Below are positions 1 to 5,740 of a DNA stretch of 18,253 nucleotides, in pieces. A model generated the notes under the pieces. It was not told the DNA's origin and made no database searches. It worked only from the letters and a program-made list of their open reading frames with translations. The DNA comes from Nitrososphaera sp. UBA210 (GTDB taxonomy: Archaea; Thermoproteota; Nitrososphaeria; Nitrososphaerales; Nitrososphaeraceae). Location of the stretch: contig DADA01000122.1 of NCBI GenBank assembly GCA_002494895.1, positions 1-18,253 on the forward strand. Reading direction: 5' to 3'. Every line of letters begins with the position of its first letter. Position 1 is the first letter of the stretch. Both the position numbers and the translations under genes were made by a program.

Positions 1-2
1 AG

Positions 3-75
3 TGGACTGGGCGGGATTTGAACCCGCGACCTCTCGCTTGCGAAGCGAGCATTACTACCGCTGAACTACCAGCCC
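3..75 (-). tRNA. tRNA-Ala (anticodon CGC)
   Basis: Read on the minus strand, the sequence folds as a full cloverleaf. The 7-bp acceptor stem is GGGCTGG/CCAGTCC, the anticodon stem is CTCGC/GCGAG around loop TTCGCAA, and the T arm is GCGGG-TTCAAAT-CCCGC. The anticodon is CGC, reading the alanine codon GCG. The acceptor stem holds a G3:U70 wobble pair, the classic alanine identity element. The discriminator base is A. The CCA tail is not encoded, as the next bases on the minus strand are CT. The D stem is weak, with one mismatch. No intron is seen in the anticodon loop. Confidence 0.95.
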
Positions 76-100
76 GCCGGTAACGGTGCTGACAGCTCCC

Positions 101-110
101 AATATAAAAT
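101..110 (-). promoter_or_regulatory. TATA box of the tRNA-Ala gene
   Basis: On the minus strand this is ATTTTATATT, centred about 30 nt upstream of the mature tRNA 5' end. That places transcription start a few bases before the tRNA. It lies too far from the plus-strand ATG at 215 to be that gene's proximal promoter. Confidence 0.6.
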
Positions 111-214
111 ATCAGATGGGACGTGAAAGAAAAAAGTTAGAAGGCGTACCCGCGCTTTTCCCAACAAAAGCATAAACATCTGCTCGACTTATCCCTTCGA
201 AAGGCAAAGAGAGC

Positions 215-1633
215 ATGCAGAACTCTTGCGACTTGATGATCACAAACGCCTCGGTAGTCGTTCCAAAAGTAGGCGTGATCGACACAGATATCATGATAGA
301 AGACGGAAAGATCAAGTCCTTAACAAGATCGACTGAAAGTGTAGAGGCTTTCCGGAAGATAAACGCGAATGGCAAGTATGTTCTGCCCGGAGCCATAGAC
401 CCGCACGTTCACTATGGCGTCTACACGCCGATCGAGCAGGCTGCGAGGACAGAGTCCCGTTCCGCAGCAGTTGGCGGCATTACGACCATGATGCGGATGC
501 TCAGGCTGGATGGCAGGTATTCCCAAAGGCTTCCTCAACAACTGCAGGCCAGTAAAGGCAACCATTTCATTGACTATACCATTCACGCCTCGATTCTCAA
601 ACCTGATCAAGTATCAGAAATTGGATATTTGAAAGAGCAGGGAATTGACTCTTTGAAAATCTACATGAACCTTGGCGCTGATCTGAATCGGATCTTCATG
701 GACCTCGAACCAGGCAGCAGCGGAGTCAGAGAAGGACAAGTCGACATGACTGATGATCTTGTTTCCTCCATAGTAAATCAGGGATCCAGTGCTCATTCTA
801 CGATTCTGGTTCACGCAGAAAATCCCCGCTTGTGCTCGGATCAGATGCGAATCGGAAGGGAAAGTGGGATGTCGGGTCTCAAGGCATGGTCGGATTGCAG
901 GCCACCCATTTCGGAGGCTGAGAGCATCCACAAGATTTCAGAGTATGGGAGAAGAAATGGCGCGAATCTATATTTCGTCCACATAGGCTCAAACGCAGCG
1001 CTAGATGCGATACTGGCCGAGAAGGAAAAGGGAATGTCGAACTACTATATCGAGACCTGTCCTCACTACCTGACGCATACGGTTGATTTCGGCAAGCTCG
1101 TCGGAAAGGTCGTGCCTCCGATAAGATCAAAGAGCGACGTGCAGAGCATGTGGTCCGCGCTTAGAAACGGAATTGTCGACACTGTTGGCACTGACCACGT
1201 AGCCAACAGGTTGGAGATGAAGATGGGAGAAGGCGACATCTGGACTGCCCTTGCGGGCTTTCCCGGAATGGCCACAATGCTACCAGTACTGCTTGACCAT
1301 GGCGTGAATCAAGACAGAATAAGCATTGAACGAGTAGCAGAAGTAACGAGCTACAACTCTGCTCGCATATTCGGAATGTATCCCCGAAAAGGAACTATAC
1401 AACCAGGGTCTGATGCTGACCTTACGATAGTGGACCTGGGCCTTGAGAAAAAGGTGACGCCAGAGCTCCTGCAGTCATACTCTGACTATACCATCTACGA
1501 CGGGTTGAAGTTGAAAGGATGGCCGGTCATGACCATCGTCCGAGGCAAGGTCATAATGGAAGATGGTCAGGTAGACAGCGGCGCCCTCGGACACGGGGAG
1601 TTTGTACGCCGCCCAAACCATCTGCAAACTTGA
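215..1633 (+). CDS. Hydantoinase/dihydropyrimidinase-family cyclic amidohydrolase
   Basis: A 472-aa metal-dependent amidohydrolase that should hydrolyse a cyclic amide ring such as dihydropyrimidine, hydantoin or a related ureide in the cytoplasm. The binuclear metal site of the family is complete: H64-x-H66 in IDPHVHYG, the lysine expected to be carbamylated (K148 in DSLKIYMN), H200 in LVHAENP, H256 in FVHIGSN and D327 in VGTDHVAN. The RPP and ETCPHYL blocks and the C-terminal IFGMYPRKG...GSDADL segment are typical of the hydantoinase branch. Length is normal for that branch and longer than most dihydroorotases. The final metal motif reads TDHVAN rather than the TDHAPH of classical dihydroorotase, so a PyrC role is less likely, but the substrate cannot be read from sequence. 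It is monocistronic and convergent with rpiA. The ATG at 215 is the only in-frame start after the stop at 173-175. Only a weak TATA-like CTTATC lies upstream. Confidence 0.88.
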   Translation: MQNSCDLMITNASVVVPKVGVIDTDIMIEDGKIKSLTRSTESVEAFRKINANGKYVLPGAIDPHVHYGVYTPIEQAARTESRSAAVGGITTMMRMLRLDGRYSQRLPQQLQASKGNHFIDYTIHASILKPDQVSEIGYLKEQGIDSLKIYMNLGADLNRIFMDLEPGSSGVREGQVDMTDDLVSSIVNQGSSAHSTILVHAENPRLCSDQMRIGRESGMSGLKAWSDCRPPISEAESIHKISEYGRRNGANLYFVHIGSNAALDAILAEKEKGMSNYYIETCPHYLTHTVDFGKLVGKVVPPIRSKSDVQSMWSALRNGIVDTVGTDHVANRLEMKMGEGDIWTALAGFPGMATMLPVLLDHGVNQDRISIERVAEVTSYNSARIFGMYPRKGTIQPGSDADLTIVDLGLEKKVTPELLQSYSDYTIYDGLKLKGWPVMTIVRGKVIMEDGQVDSGALGHGEFVRRPNHLQT

Positions 1634-1689
1634 TAGCAAGATCGATGCATTAGCCCGGCATTGATGATCGCGGTCCATCATTTAGCAAG

Positions 1690-2367
1690 CTAGGTAGAGA
1701 CTACTTCGAAAGAACCGTCCTTTTTCGCTTTGTACAAGGTATCGGCTATCCGGGTGAATAGTCCAACTTCAATTACTCCCGGTATCATTTTCAGATCTAT
1801 TTCCTTCTTCTCTGGGTCAGGTATGGACTGCAATGTGGCGTCCAGGATCAGATTGCCATTTTCGGTTATGAAAGGATAGCCTTTGTGCAACGTCCTCAGT
1901 TCAACCCCTGCCCCGATTCGGGACAGCGTCTTTGTGACTACAGTCCGGGCCATCGGATGAATTTCAATGGGGACCGAACGCGTGAACGACTTCACGAACT
2001 TTGATTCATCGGCAACTATTACCACCTTCTTTGCGGCAGAAATCAGGATCTTTTCCCTTAGCAGCGCCCCGCCTCCGCCCTTGATCATGTTGAACTTGGA
2101 ATCGATCTGATCCGCCCCGTCGAAAACCAAGTCGATATCTGGAATCCTGGCCTCATCGGAAATTCGCAGGTGACCCCTCTCGGCCTCGACCTTGATCTGC
2201 AGCGAAGTGGGGATAAACTCGATTGAATCTTTGTCTGGGAGCGCCGAAAGTTCTCTTACAATGAACGCAACACTGCTTCCGCTGCCGAGTCCTATTACTC
2301 GCACTCCCTTGGCATGCTTGGCTGCGTCCTTGGCCAGTCTCTGAAACGCATCCTGGATATAAGGCAT
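1690..2367 (-). CDS. rpiA: Ribose-5-phosphate isomerase A
   Basis: Interconverts ribose 5-phosphate and ribulose 5-phosphate, supplying ribose for nucleotides, in the cytoplasm. The 225 residues carry the whole RpiA signature: GLGSGSS near residues 26-32, PTS at 53-55, VFDGADQID around 81-89, and the KGGGGALLREK loop at 96-106. D83, D86, K96 and E105 match the known catalytic and binding positions of the Escherichia coli enzyme (D81, D84, K94, E103). Length is typical. The ATG at 2367 lies about 26 nt from the centre of a strong TATA box, so the mRNA is probably leaderless. It stands alone, convergent with the upstream amidohydrolase gene (56 nt between the stops). Confidence 0.96.
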   Translation of the reverse strand: MPYIQDAFQRLAKDAAKHAKGVRVIGLGSGSSVAFIVRELSALPDKDSIEFIPTSLQIKVEAERGHLRISDEARIPDIDLVFDGADQIDSKFNMIKGGGGALLREKILISAAKKVVIVADESKFVKSFTRSVPIEIHPMARTVVTKTLSRIGAGVELRTLHKGYPFITENGNLILDATLQSIPDPEKKEIDLKMIPGVIEVGLFTRIADTLYKAKKDGSFEVVST

Positions 2368-2387
2368 CGTGCGTAATCAGACCCTAG

Positions 2388-2400
2388 TTTATATAAAATT
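2388..2400 (-). promoter_or_regulatory. Strong TATA box of rpiA
   Basis: The minus strand reads AATTTTATATAAA, centred about 26 nt before the rpiA ATG, the canonical archaeal TATA-to-start distance. This implies a leaderless transcript. Confidence 0.75.
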
Positions 2401-2409
2401 ATAATCGCC

Positions 2410-2547
2410 GCAGGCCCAGGAGCAAGCGAGGGCCTGCAGCCACTGCTTTACAAGGGACTGTAGGGGGAAGACGCTCTGAAATGAACGGATAGGCTTTAAC
2501 CTTTTGTGGTGTTCCTAACTACGAGATTGTTAGCTGCGTAGGAACCA
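2410..2547. other. Hairpin-rich intergenic segment, possible structured RNA
   Basis: The 194-nt gap between rpiA and the next gene holds three stems. The first is a perfect 8-bp stem GCAGGCCC (2410-2417) / GGGCCTGC (2430-2437). The second is a 7-bp stem with two G-U pairs, CTTTACA (2446-2452) / TGTAGGG (2459-2465). The third is a 7-bp stem GTTCCTA (2511-2517) / TAGGAAC (2539-2545), with an alternative CTAAC/GTTAG inside. No tRNA, SRP or RNase P signature, and no clear box C/D pair, was recognised. A TATA box at the right distance for a plus-strand transcript is not evident, so whether it is transcribed is open. Confidence 0.3.
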
Positions 2548-2561
2548 GTACTTTGTTCTGT

Positions 2562-2888
2562 CTAGAATTTGCGTTCCTTTCTCAGGTCAAAACGCGGCCC
2601 GTTGATGCCCGGGTTCAGGTGCCTGCTTGATAGATACTTTGTGATGTCGCCTGCGCCAGTCGCGGCCCGCTTGTCCATTCTGGAAATGGTGTCCGATACG
2701 TCCGCCAGACCCGGGGAGTTCGGATCTCTGCCGACAATTGTGCAGAACATGCTTGTAGGAGTACAGGTCGCCTGAATTCCGGACCCCTTCTTTGTCCACC
2801 TGAGCAGTCCAAGATTCGAATCAATTGACTTTTCCCACGATGGGTCGTTTTCCACTATCCACCTTGGAATCCGGTCGCTTTCTTGCAT
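2562..2888 (-). CDS. Small hypothetical protein
   Basis: A 108-aa protein of unrecognised family. It is polar and mixed-charge, with two cysteines (in ATCTP and MFCT), tryptophans in the N-terminal third and a basic C-terminus ending RKERKF. No signal peptide or membrane segment is visible. A longer reading from TTG at 2897 is possible. ATG at 2888 is preferred because the AT-rich box at 2910-2919 is centred 26 nt upstream of it. Overlapping open frames on both strands in this stretch are treated as shadows. The gene stands alone, with a hairpin-rich gap downstream and the divergent small basic-protein gene upstream. Confidence 0.55.
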   Translation of the reverse strand: MQESDRIPRWIVENDPSWEKSIDSNLGLLRWTKKGSGIQATCTPTSMFCTIVGRDPNSPGLADVSDTISRMDKRAATGAGDITKYLSSRHLNPGINGPRFDLRKERKF

Positions 2889-2909
2889 GTGGAACAAGCA
2901 CTTTGCCAG

Positions 2910-2919
2910 TTAATTAATT
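2910..2919 (-). promoter_or_regulatory. TATA-like box with flanking TGCCAG repeats
   Basis: TTAATTAATT lies 26 nt from the ATG at 2888. TGCCAG occurs three times around it (2904-2909, 2925-2930, 2934-2939), which might be regulator half-sites or coincidence. Confidence 0.45.
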
Positions 2920-2974
2920 GTTTTTGCCAGCTCTGCCAGTTTGCTGAAACGTTTGGTCAGAGCCATCGAGGTAG

Positions 2975-2983
2975 AATATATAA
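2975..2983 (+). promoter_or_regulatory. TATA box of the 35-aa basic protein gene
   Basis: AATATATAA is centred at 2979. Transcription should start near 3005, just before the ATG at 3013. The in-frame ATG at 2989 lies too close to this box to be on the transcript. Confidence 0.6.
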
Positions 2984-3012
2984 CACCCATGTCAGGCTTA
3001 TTGAACAGACAG

Positions 3013-3120
3013 ATGCCCCGAAAACGCGACGTCAGGAAAACTCATGCATTTAGCGCTCAAAGATCTGGGAGCAAGAAGTACGCAAAGGCCGAAAGGCGCA
3101 AGCGCCGCAAACCCAGATAA
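3013..3120 (+). CDS. 35-aa highly basic small protein
   Basis: A 35-residue ORF beginning MPRKRDVRKTHAF and ending AERRKRRKPR. Almost half of the residues are Lys or Arg, with one tyrosine and no cysteine. The composition suggests binding to RNA, ribosome or DNA, as for very small ribosomal or nucleoid proteins, but it does not match the eS30 or eL41 sequences I know, so no function is assigned. Support for a real gene comes from the TATA box at 2975-2983 with the right spacing to this ATG, and from codons that use C or G heavily in third position like neighbouring genes. It is divergent from the 2562-2888 gene, and its stop is 7 nt from the stop of the convergent zinc-ribbon gene. Confidence 0.6.
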   Translation: MPRKRDVRKTHAFSAQRSGSKKYAKAERRKRRKPR

Positions 3121-3127
3121 TCAGTTG

Positions 3128-3328
3128 TCAGTATGTTCGTATTCCTTTGAAAGACTTGTACATGTCGGTCAGGACATCTTCCGATTTGGACGGGTCGCTG
3201 CCGTTGCCTGCACCTTCAACCGAAAATGACACACTTGATTCGATCTTTTTGCACTGGTTGCAATAAAACATGGAAAAAGTCACGGACTTGTGTTCATTGT
3301 TCGGATGCCCGCAAATATCGCAAACCAT
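3128..3328 (-). CDS. Small zinc-ribbon protein
   Basis: A 66-aa protein with two CxxC knuckles, C3-x2-C6 (CDIC) and C23-x2-C26 (CNQC), spaced as in a small zinc ribbon, followed by a polar, Ser/Glu-rich tail. Such mini-proteins are common in archaea and often touch nucleic acids or other proteins. The family is not recognised, so the role is open. The ATG at 3328 is about 34 nt from an AT-rich box (AATAATAAAG, 3358-3367), giving a very short leader or none. No operon partner is seen. Confidence 0.6.
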   Translation of the reverse strand: MVCDICGHPNNEHKSVTFSMFYCNQCKKIESSVSFSVEGAGNGSDPSKSEDVLTDMYKSFKGIRTY

Positions 3329-3357
3329 TGTGGTCTGAGAGCAACTTGGCTATTTGG

Positions 3358-3367
3358 AATAATAAAG
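3358..3367 (-). promoter_or_regulatory. TATA-like box of the small zinc-ribbon gene
   Basis: The minus strand reads CTTTATTATT, about 34 nt upstream of the ATG at 3328, allowing a leader of a few nucleotides. The rest of the 3329-3450 gap holds nothing convincing. Confidence 0.5.
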
Positions 3368-3450
3368 AACGGGTTGTCATAAAATACTTCAGACATTAGC
3401 CGGCTCTTGTATGTGCATTTTTCTGCAATGCATTCCGGGCGTATGGCTTC

Positions 3451-3657
3451 CTAATCGTTCCGGCAGTAGCTGCATTCTAGGTGCCTGTCGTATCCGCGGG
3501 CATAATCGGTAGCCAGCCCGTGCACGGGGCAGCGAAAGGCGTAGAACTCTAATCTTTCGTAGTCGCAGAGTTTGGCGTGCCCGAAAAGTGCAACTTTGAC
3601 TCTAAGGAAAAGATCATTCTTTTTGACAACATGCCTGTCCCTGACGTAGAGTTGCAT
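3451..3657 (-). CDS. Small cysteine-containing hypothetical protein
   Basis: A 68-aa protein whose C-terminal half has CPVHG and a closing CSYC knuckle. With C31 this makes four cysteines plus histidines, consistent with a small zinc-binding fold. The N-terminal half is basic and hydrophobic. Family not recognised. ATG at 3657 is preferred over the adjacent TTG at 3660. Its promoter region contains a 32-bp palindrome (3685-3716), so it may be under the control of a dimeric repressor. It lies next to insertion-sequence debris and may belong to the accessory part of this segment. Confidence 0.5.
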   Translation of the reverse strand: MQLYVRDRHVVKKNDLFLRVKVALFGHAKLCDYERLEFYAFRCPVHGLATDYARGYDRHLECSYCRND

Positions 3658-3684
3658 CAACTGTCTTGATTTCCGTCAGGGAAA

Positions 3685-3716
3685 GAACATGTGTATGTAA
3701 ATGCATATACATGTTC
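3685..3716. promoter_or_regulatory. 32-bp palindrome, candidate operator
   Basis: The arms GAACATGTGTATG (3685-3697) and CATATACATGTTC (3704-3716) are inverted repeats of 13 bp with one mismatch, around a 6-bp centre TAAATG. The site starts 28 nt upstream of the ATG at 3657 and covers its TATA region (TTTACATA on the minus strand), the normal place for an archaeal repressor site. It could also act as a hairpin. Confidence 0.5.
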
Positions 3717-3732
3717 AGCCTCCCTTCTCGAA

Positions 3733-3808
3733 CCCGCCATGTATCATACCGCACCAATCGAGGGAGGAACAAATGGATAACTCCCATGCAGAACGCGAGT
3801 AAGGCTTC
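3733..3808 (+). pseudogene. Decayed 3' tail of an IS6-like transposase gene
   Basis: Allowing one missing base, this stretch translates as PAMYHTAPIEGGNKW followed by ITPMQNASK. It matches the C-terminus of the intact transposase at 6070-7227 (PASQAGIKIEGANKW, VTVIQNASN) position for position. Only about 25 codons survive. No catalytic region is found upstream, where the palindrome and an opposite-strand gene lie. It is a scar of an older insertion or recombination. Confidence 0.65.
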
Positions 3809-3833
3809 TAAAATTCCTGTTTAACATTTCCAA

Positions 3834-3842
3834 CTTTATTAA
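3834..3842 (+). promoter_or_regulatory. TATA box of the membrane protein gene
   Basis: CTTTATTAA is centred 25-26 nt before the TTG at 3863. It supports that non-ATG start and a leaderless mRNA. Confidence 0.6.
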
Positions 3843-3862
3843 CGCCCATACCTAGAACACAA

Positions 3863-4300
3863 TTGTTGAGTGGATGGAAGACCGCAAATGAAAGACAGAC
3901 CATTATAACAAGTTGGTTCATCGGCATAAGTGCAATTTTGCTGGTCTTGTATCTGACAGAACCCAAGCCTAACGCTGAAAAGGAATGGTTCGATTATTAC
4001 TTTGAAGCAATTGCAGTTATCTTGCTGATCATTTCGTTATTCTTGTACTTTCTGTCGGCGACCTATCTCCTCAGACCATTCTATCAGGATAATGAGCCTA
4101 CAAAGGAGCAATTGATACAATCCACCATTTACACAAGACGAGTACAAATCCCGGGTGCTTTCATGATATTTTGGGCTATTGGATTCTTGATCCTCCTTAA
4201 GCTAGAATTATCGTATGCAGTTTTGGCTTATTCCATGTTCGCATTTGGTGCACCAATACTATGGGTGGGTCTCAGGAAATTCTCGCATATGAGGTTCTAG
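3863..4300 (+). CDS. Four-span integral membrane protein, unknown function
   Basis: A 145-aa protein with about four hydrophobic helices, near residues 16-31, 47-70, 98-112 and 115-136. They are separated by short charged loops (EPKPNAEKEW; RPFYQDNEPTKEQL). Not recognised as a known family. No ATG is available in frame near the start. TTG at 3863 is chosen because a TATA box lies exactly 26 nt upstream, with a second TTG at 3866 as alternative. The gene is bracketed by two transposase-tail scars (3733-3808 and 4331-4410). It may have been part of a mobile segment, or be a host gene hit twice. Confidence 0.65.
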   Translation: MLSGWKTANERQTIITSWFIGISAILLVLYLTEPKPNAEKEWFDYYFEAIAVILLIISLFLYFLSATYLLRPFYQDNEPTKEQLIQSTIYTRRVQIPGAFMIFWAIGFLILLKLELSYAVLAYSMFAFGAPILWVGLRKFSHMRF

Positions 4301-4330
4301 GTTGCCTTAGTCCATTAGCCGCGTACAATA

Positions 4331-4410
4331 CCCACAGAAGCGGCAAATATCAAAATCGAGGGAAGGAACAAATGGTAACAGTGATCGAGAACGCCTACAA
4401 GAAGAACTAA
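4331..4410 (+). pseudogene. Second decayed transposase tail
   Basis: With a single-base deletion after the tryptophan codon at 4373-4375, this region reads PTEAANIKIEGRNKW then VTVIENAYKKN and a TAA stop at 4408-4410. It aligns with the C-terminus of the intact transposase (PASQAGIKIEGANKW, VTVIQNASN). The rest of the transposase is absent, since the membrane protein gene ends at 4300. The promoter of the next gene begins at the scar's stop codon. Confidence 0.75.
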
Positions 4411-4420
4411 ATTTATTTAC
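4409..4420 (+). promoter_or_regulatory. TATA box of the AbrB-like/winged-helix operon
   Basis: AAATTTATTTAC is centred about 30 nt before the ATG at 4445, giving a leader of a few nucleotides. It abuts the stop codon of the transposase scar. Confidence 0.6.
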
Positions 4421-4444
4421 GGAGATATCTAAGAGTAGATCGTC

Positions 4445-4630
4445 ATGCCCAAGTGGAAAAAAGATGCGACAGAATTTGAAGTTGGTGTCAGCCATAACGA
4501 TATACGCGGAGCTCAGAGTTCAATTCCTAAGCCGATTTGGGATATTCTCGGACATCCTGATAAGATCAAGTTTGTACTGAAAGGGAAAAAGGTAGAGGTC
4601 GAAGCTGGCGAAGCAGCAAAGCATGACTGA
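4445..4630 (+). CDS. AbrB/SpoVT-like swapped-hairpin protein
   Basis: A 61-aa protein resembling the AbrB/MazE DNA-binding fold. A first strand (FEVGVSHN) is followed by the typical GAQSSIPKPIWDILG motif (rule: basic/Ser-IP-x2-h-h-x2-LG), then IKFVLKGKKVEVEAGE closing the barrel. Such dimers act as transcription regulators or as the antitoxin of a toxin pair. The stop overlaps the ATG of the next gene by 8 nt, so the two are co-translated. That partner looks like a winged-helix protein, not a toxin, so a toxin-antitoxin call is not supported. A TATA box lies at 4409-4420. Confidence 0.7.
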   Translation: MPKWKKDATEFEVGVSHNDIRGAQSSIPKPIWDILGHPDKIKFVLKGKKVEVEAGEAAKHD

Positions 4631-4865
4631 CATTGATCCAAAAACTAACCAGCGAATAGAGAACGCAGTTCTTTCTTTCGTTAGAGACCATCCCGATCTC
4701 ACTAGGGAAGAAATACAGAAACGTGTTTCCGACATCAAACCTAATGTTGTGAGAATTGCATTATTTCACTTGACAAAGAAGGCTTTGGTTGAGAGCTATT
4801 TTGAACATCATGCGGATGGAAGGATGTATCAGCATTTTCGACCTGCGAGACTAAACCGTGAGTGA
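4623..4865 (+). CDS. Small winged-helix protein
   Basis: An 80-aa protein with a helix (IENAVLSFVRDHPD), a helix-turn-helix (LTREEIQKRVSDIKPNVVRI, ALFHLTKKALV), and a wing-like strand pair (VESYFEHHADGRMYQHFRP). It is probably a DNA-binding regulator of MarR/TrmB-like size, acting with the AbrB-like protein encoded just before it (8-nt overlap). Its stop at 4863-4865 lies 9 nt before the putative left end of the mobile element at 4875. The opposite-strand gene of that element stays open through most of this gene (4741-4865). Exact family unknown. Confidence 0.65.
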   Translation: MTDIDPKTNQRIENAVLSFVRDHPDLTREEIQKRVSDIKPNVVRIALFHLTKKALVESYFEHHADGRMYQHFRPARLNRE

Positions 4866-5211
4866 GTTCCAGCACCCGACCTGTAACACCCCTCGTGGCA
4901 CCCATGAATGTAACAGCACCCGCCAGCAGGTTCTGTCCAGAATCCGTCGGATTTCTCCTCTGTAAACTTGCGTCGGATGGCAGGAATGGAACCTTGTCCG
5001 ATTCCTTCTTCTCCTTCTTGACCAGAGTATAGAGTATGCCATCCATCCCCTTTACTAGCCATGTTTGCTGCCCAACTGCATCTTTTGTCTCGGCAAGATA
5101 ATCGACTTCGATTGTTTCATAACCTCTTGTTATTGGCGTACAAATATGGGCATCATATTCTTCTGCCAACATCGCTTTCCTACATCGGTTGCAACGGAAA
5201 AGATTAGACAT
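4741..5211 (-). CDS. C2HC zinc-finger-like protein with read-out tail
   Basis: 156 aa. The N-terminus has FRCNRC (C7, C10) with H22 and C24 in DAHIC, fitting a C2HC zinc site. The middle (YLAETKDAVGQQTWLVKGMDG, LYTLVKKEKKE) looks like a small beta domain. It is third in a minus-strand operon, its start overlapping the previous stop. ATG at 5211 is preferred over those at 5217 and 5220 because a GGAG Shine-Dalgarno lies 9 nt upstream. The last 40-odd codons run through the putative inverted repeat and then antisense to the winged-helix gene, so the native C-terminus was probably shorter and the present tail results from the insertion junction. Function unknown. Confidence 0.55.
   Translation of the reverse strand: MSNLFRCNRCRKAMLAEEYDAHICTPITRGYETIEVDYLAETKDAVGQQTWLVKGMDGILYTLVKKEKKESDKVPFLPSDASLQRRNPTDSGQNLLAGAVTFMGATRGVTGRVLELTHGLVSQVENADTSFHPHDVQNSSQPKPSLSSEIMQFSQH
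4875..4888. repeat. Left terminal inverted repeat
   Basis: CCCGACCTGTAACA, the inverted counterpart of 7250-7263. Ten of the inner 11 bases (GAxCTGTAACA) are identical. Confidence 0.45.
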
Positions 5212-5740
5212 CAACATCATCTCCGCTAGGAACTATCTGTCGGAACTTTTCCTCGTACAGCTTTATCTTGCCATTTGCCTCAGCTAACTCATATGCTAAT
5301 TTACCATTCGCGTCGTATATCGAGTCTCTGTCTCTCTTGACTTCTTCAAGTTGTGCGAGCAAAGATGCCTTTTCTCCAACCAGCTTTTCAATCTCCTTGT
5401 CTTTTGCCGCTGTGATCGAAGATATCCTGTCTCTGTTTTCCAAGATACACCCGTGTGCAAACGCCTTGTTTATCCAAATTACGAGTATATCTGCCCCTGT
5501 GGCCGCAGGATTGACTCCTATTGCCTGCATTAGACTTGGTGATGGGGAAAGTGCTTTAGCGGCTTCGTAATCTGCCATTGCGTTTGCTAATCCAGTAGCG
5601 AGGCTCATGTGTGGATCTCTGTATCGGGTACTGTTGATAAAAATGGTTTCAGCAACCGGCGATATCAGATAGTCATGGTTGCGTAGCTTCGCGAGAAATT
5701 CCTCTGCAATCTGGACGTTATTGGCTGTCGTAGCACTCAT
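5204..5740 (-). CDS. Coiled-coil protein of unknown function
   Basis: 178 aa in two parts. Residues about 1-100 form a mixed domain (IAEEFLAKLRNHDYLISPV, then YRDPHMSLATGLANAMADYE, ending in ILVIWINKAFAHG). Residues about 103-168 form a long charged coiled coil (ITAAKDKEIEKLVGEKASLL, EEVKRDRDSIYDANGKLAYE), ending in an acidic tail DDVDV. It should oligomerise. The start overlaps the AbrB-like gene's stop (ATGA), and a purine-rich GAGGGGG lies about 10 nt upstream as ribosome-binding site, so the two are co-translated. The family is not recognised. Its position in the element suggests it works with the AbrB-like and zinc-finger proteins, for example in regulating transposition or in a host-interaction role, but this is inference. 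Confidence 0.65.
   Translation of the reverse strand: MSATTANNVQIAEEFLAKLRNHDYLISPVAETIFINSTRYRDPHMSLATGLANAMADYEAAKALSPSPSLMQAIGVNPAATGADILVIWINKAFAHGCILENRDRISSITAAKDKEIEKLVGEKASLLAQLEEVKRDRDSIYDANGKLAYELAEANGKIKLYEEKFRQIVPSGDDVDV

Noticed and set aside
116..175. 19-codon ORF with ATG at 116 in frame with the amidohydrolase
   Set aside because: It ends in TAA at 173-175 before the real start, and no family or conserved feature is visible.
2569..2824. Several overlapping frames on both strands within the 2562-2888 gene
   Set aside because: Only the 108-aa frame has a TATA box at the correct distance. The others lack promoter support.
3414..3432. Hairpin TGCATT/AATGCA in the gap 3329-3450
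   Set aside because: Only 6 bp in an AT-rich context. Expected by chance and not followed by a T tract.
4445..4865. Toxin-antitoxin pair
   Set aside because: The second protein has a winged-helix pattern and no toxin motif.
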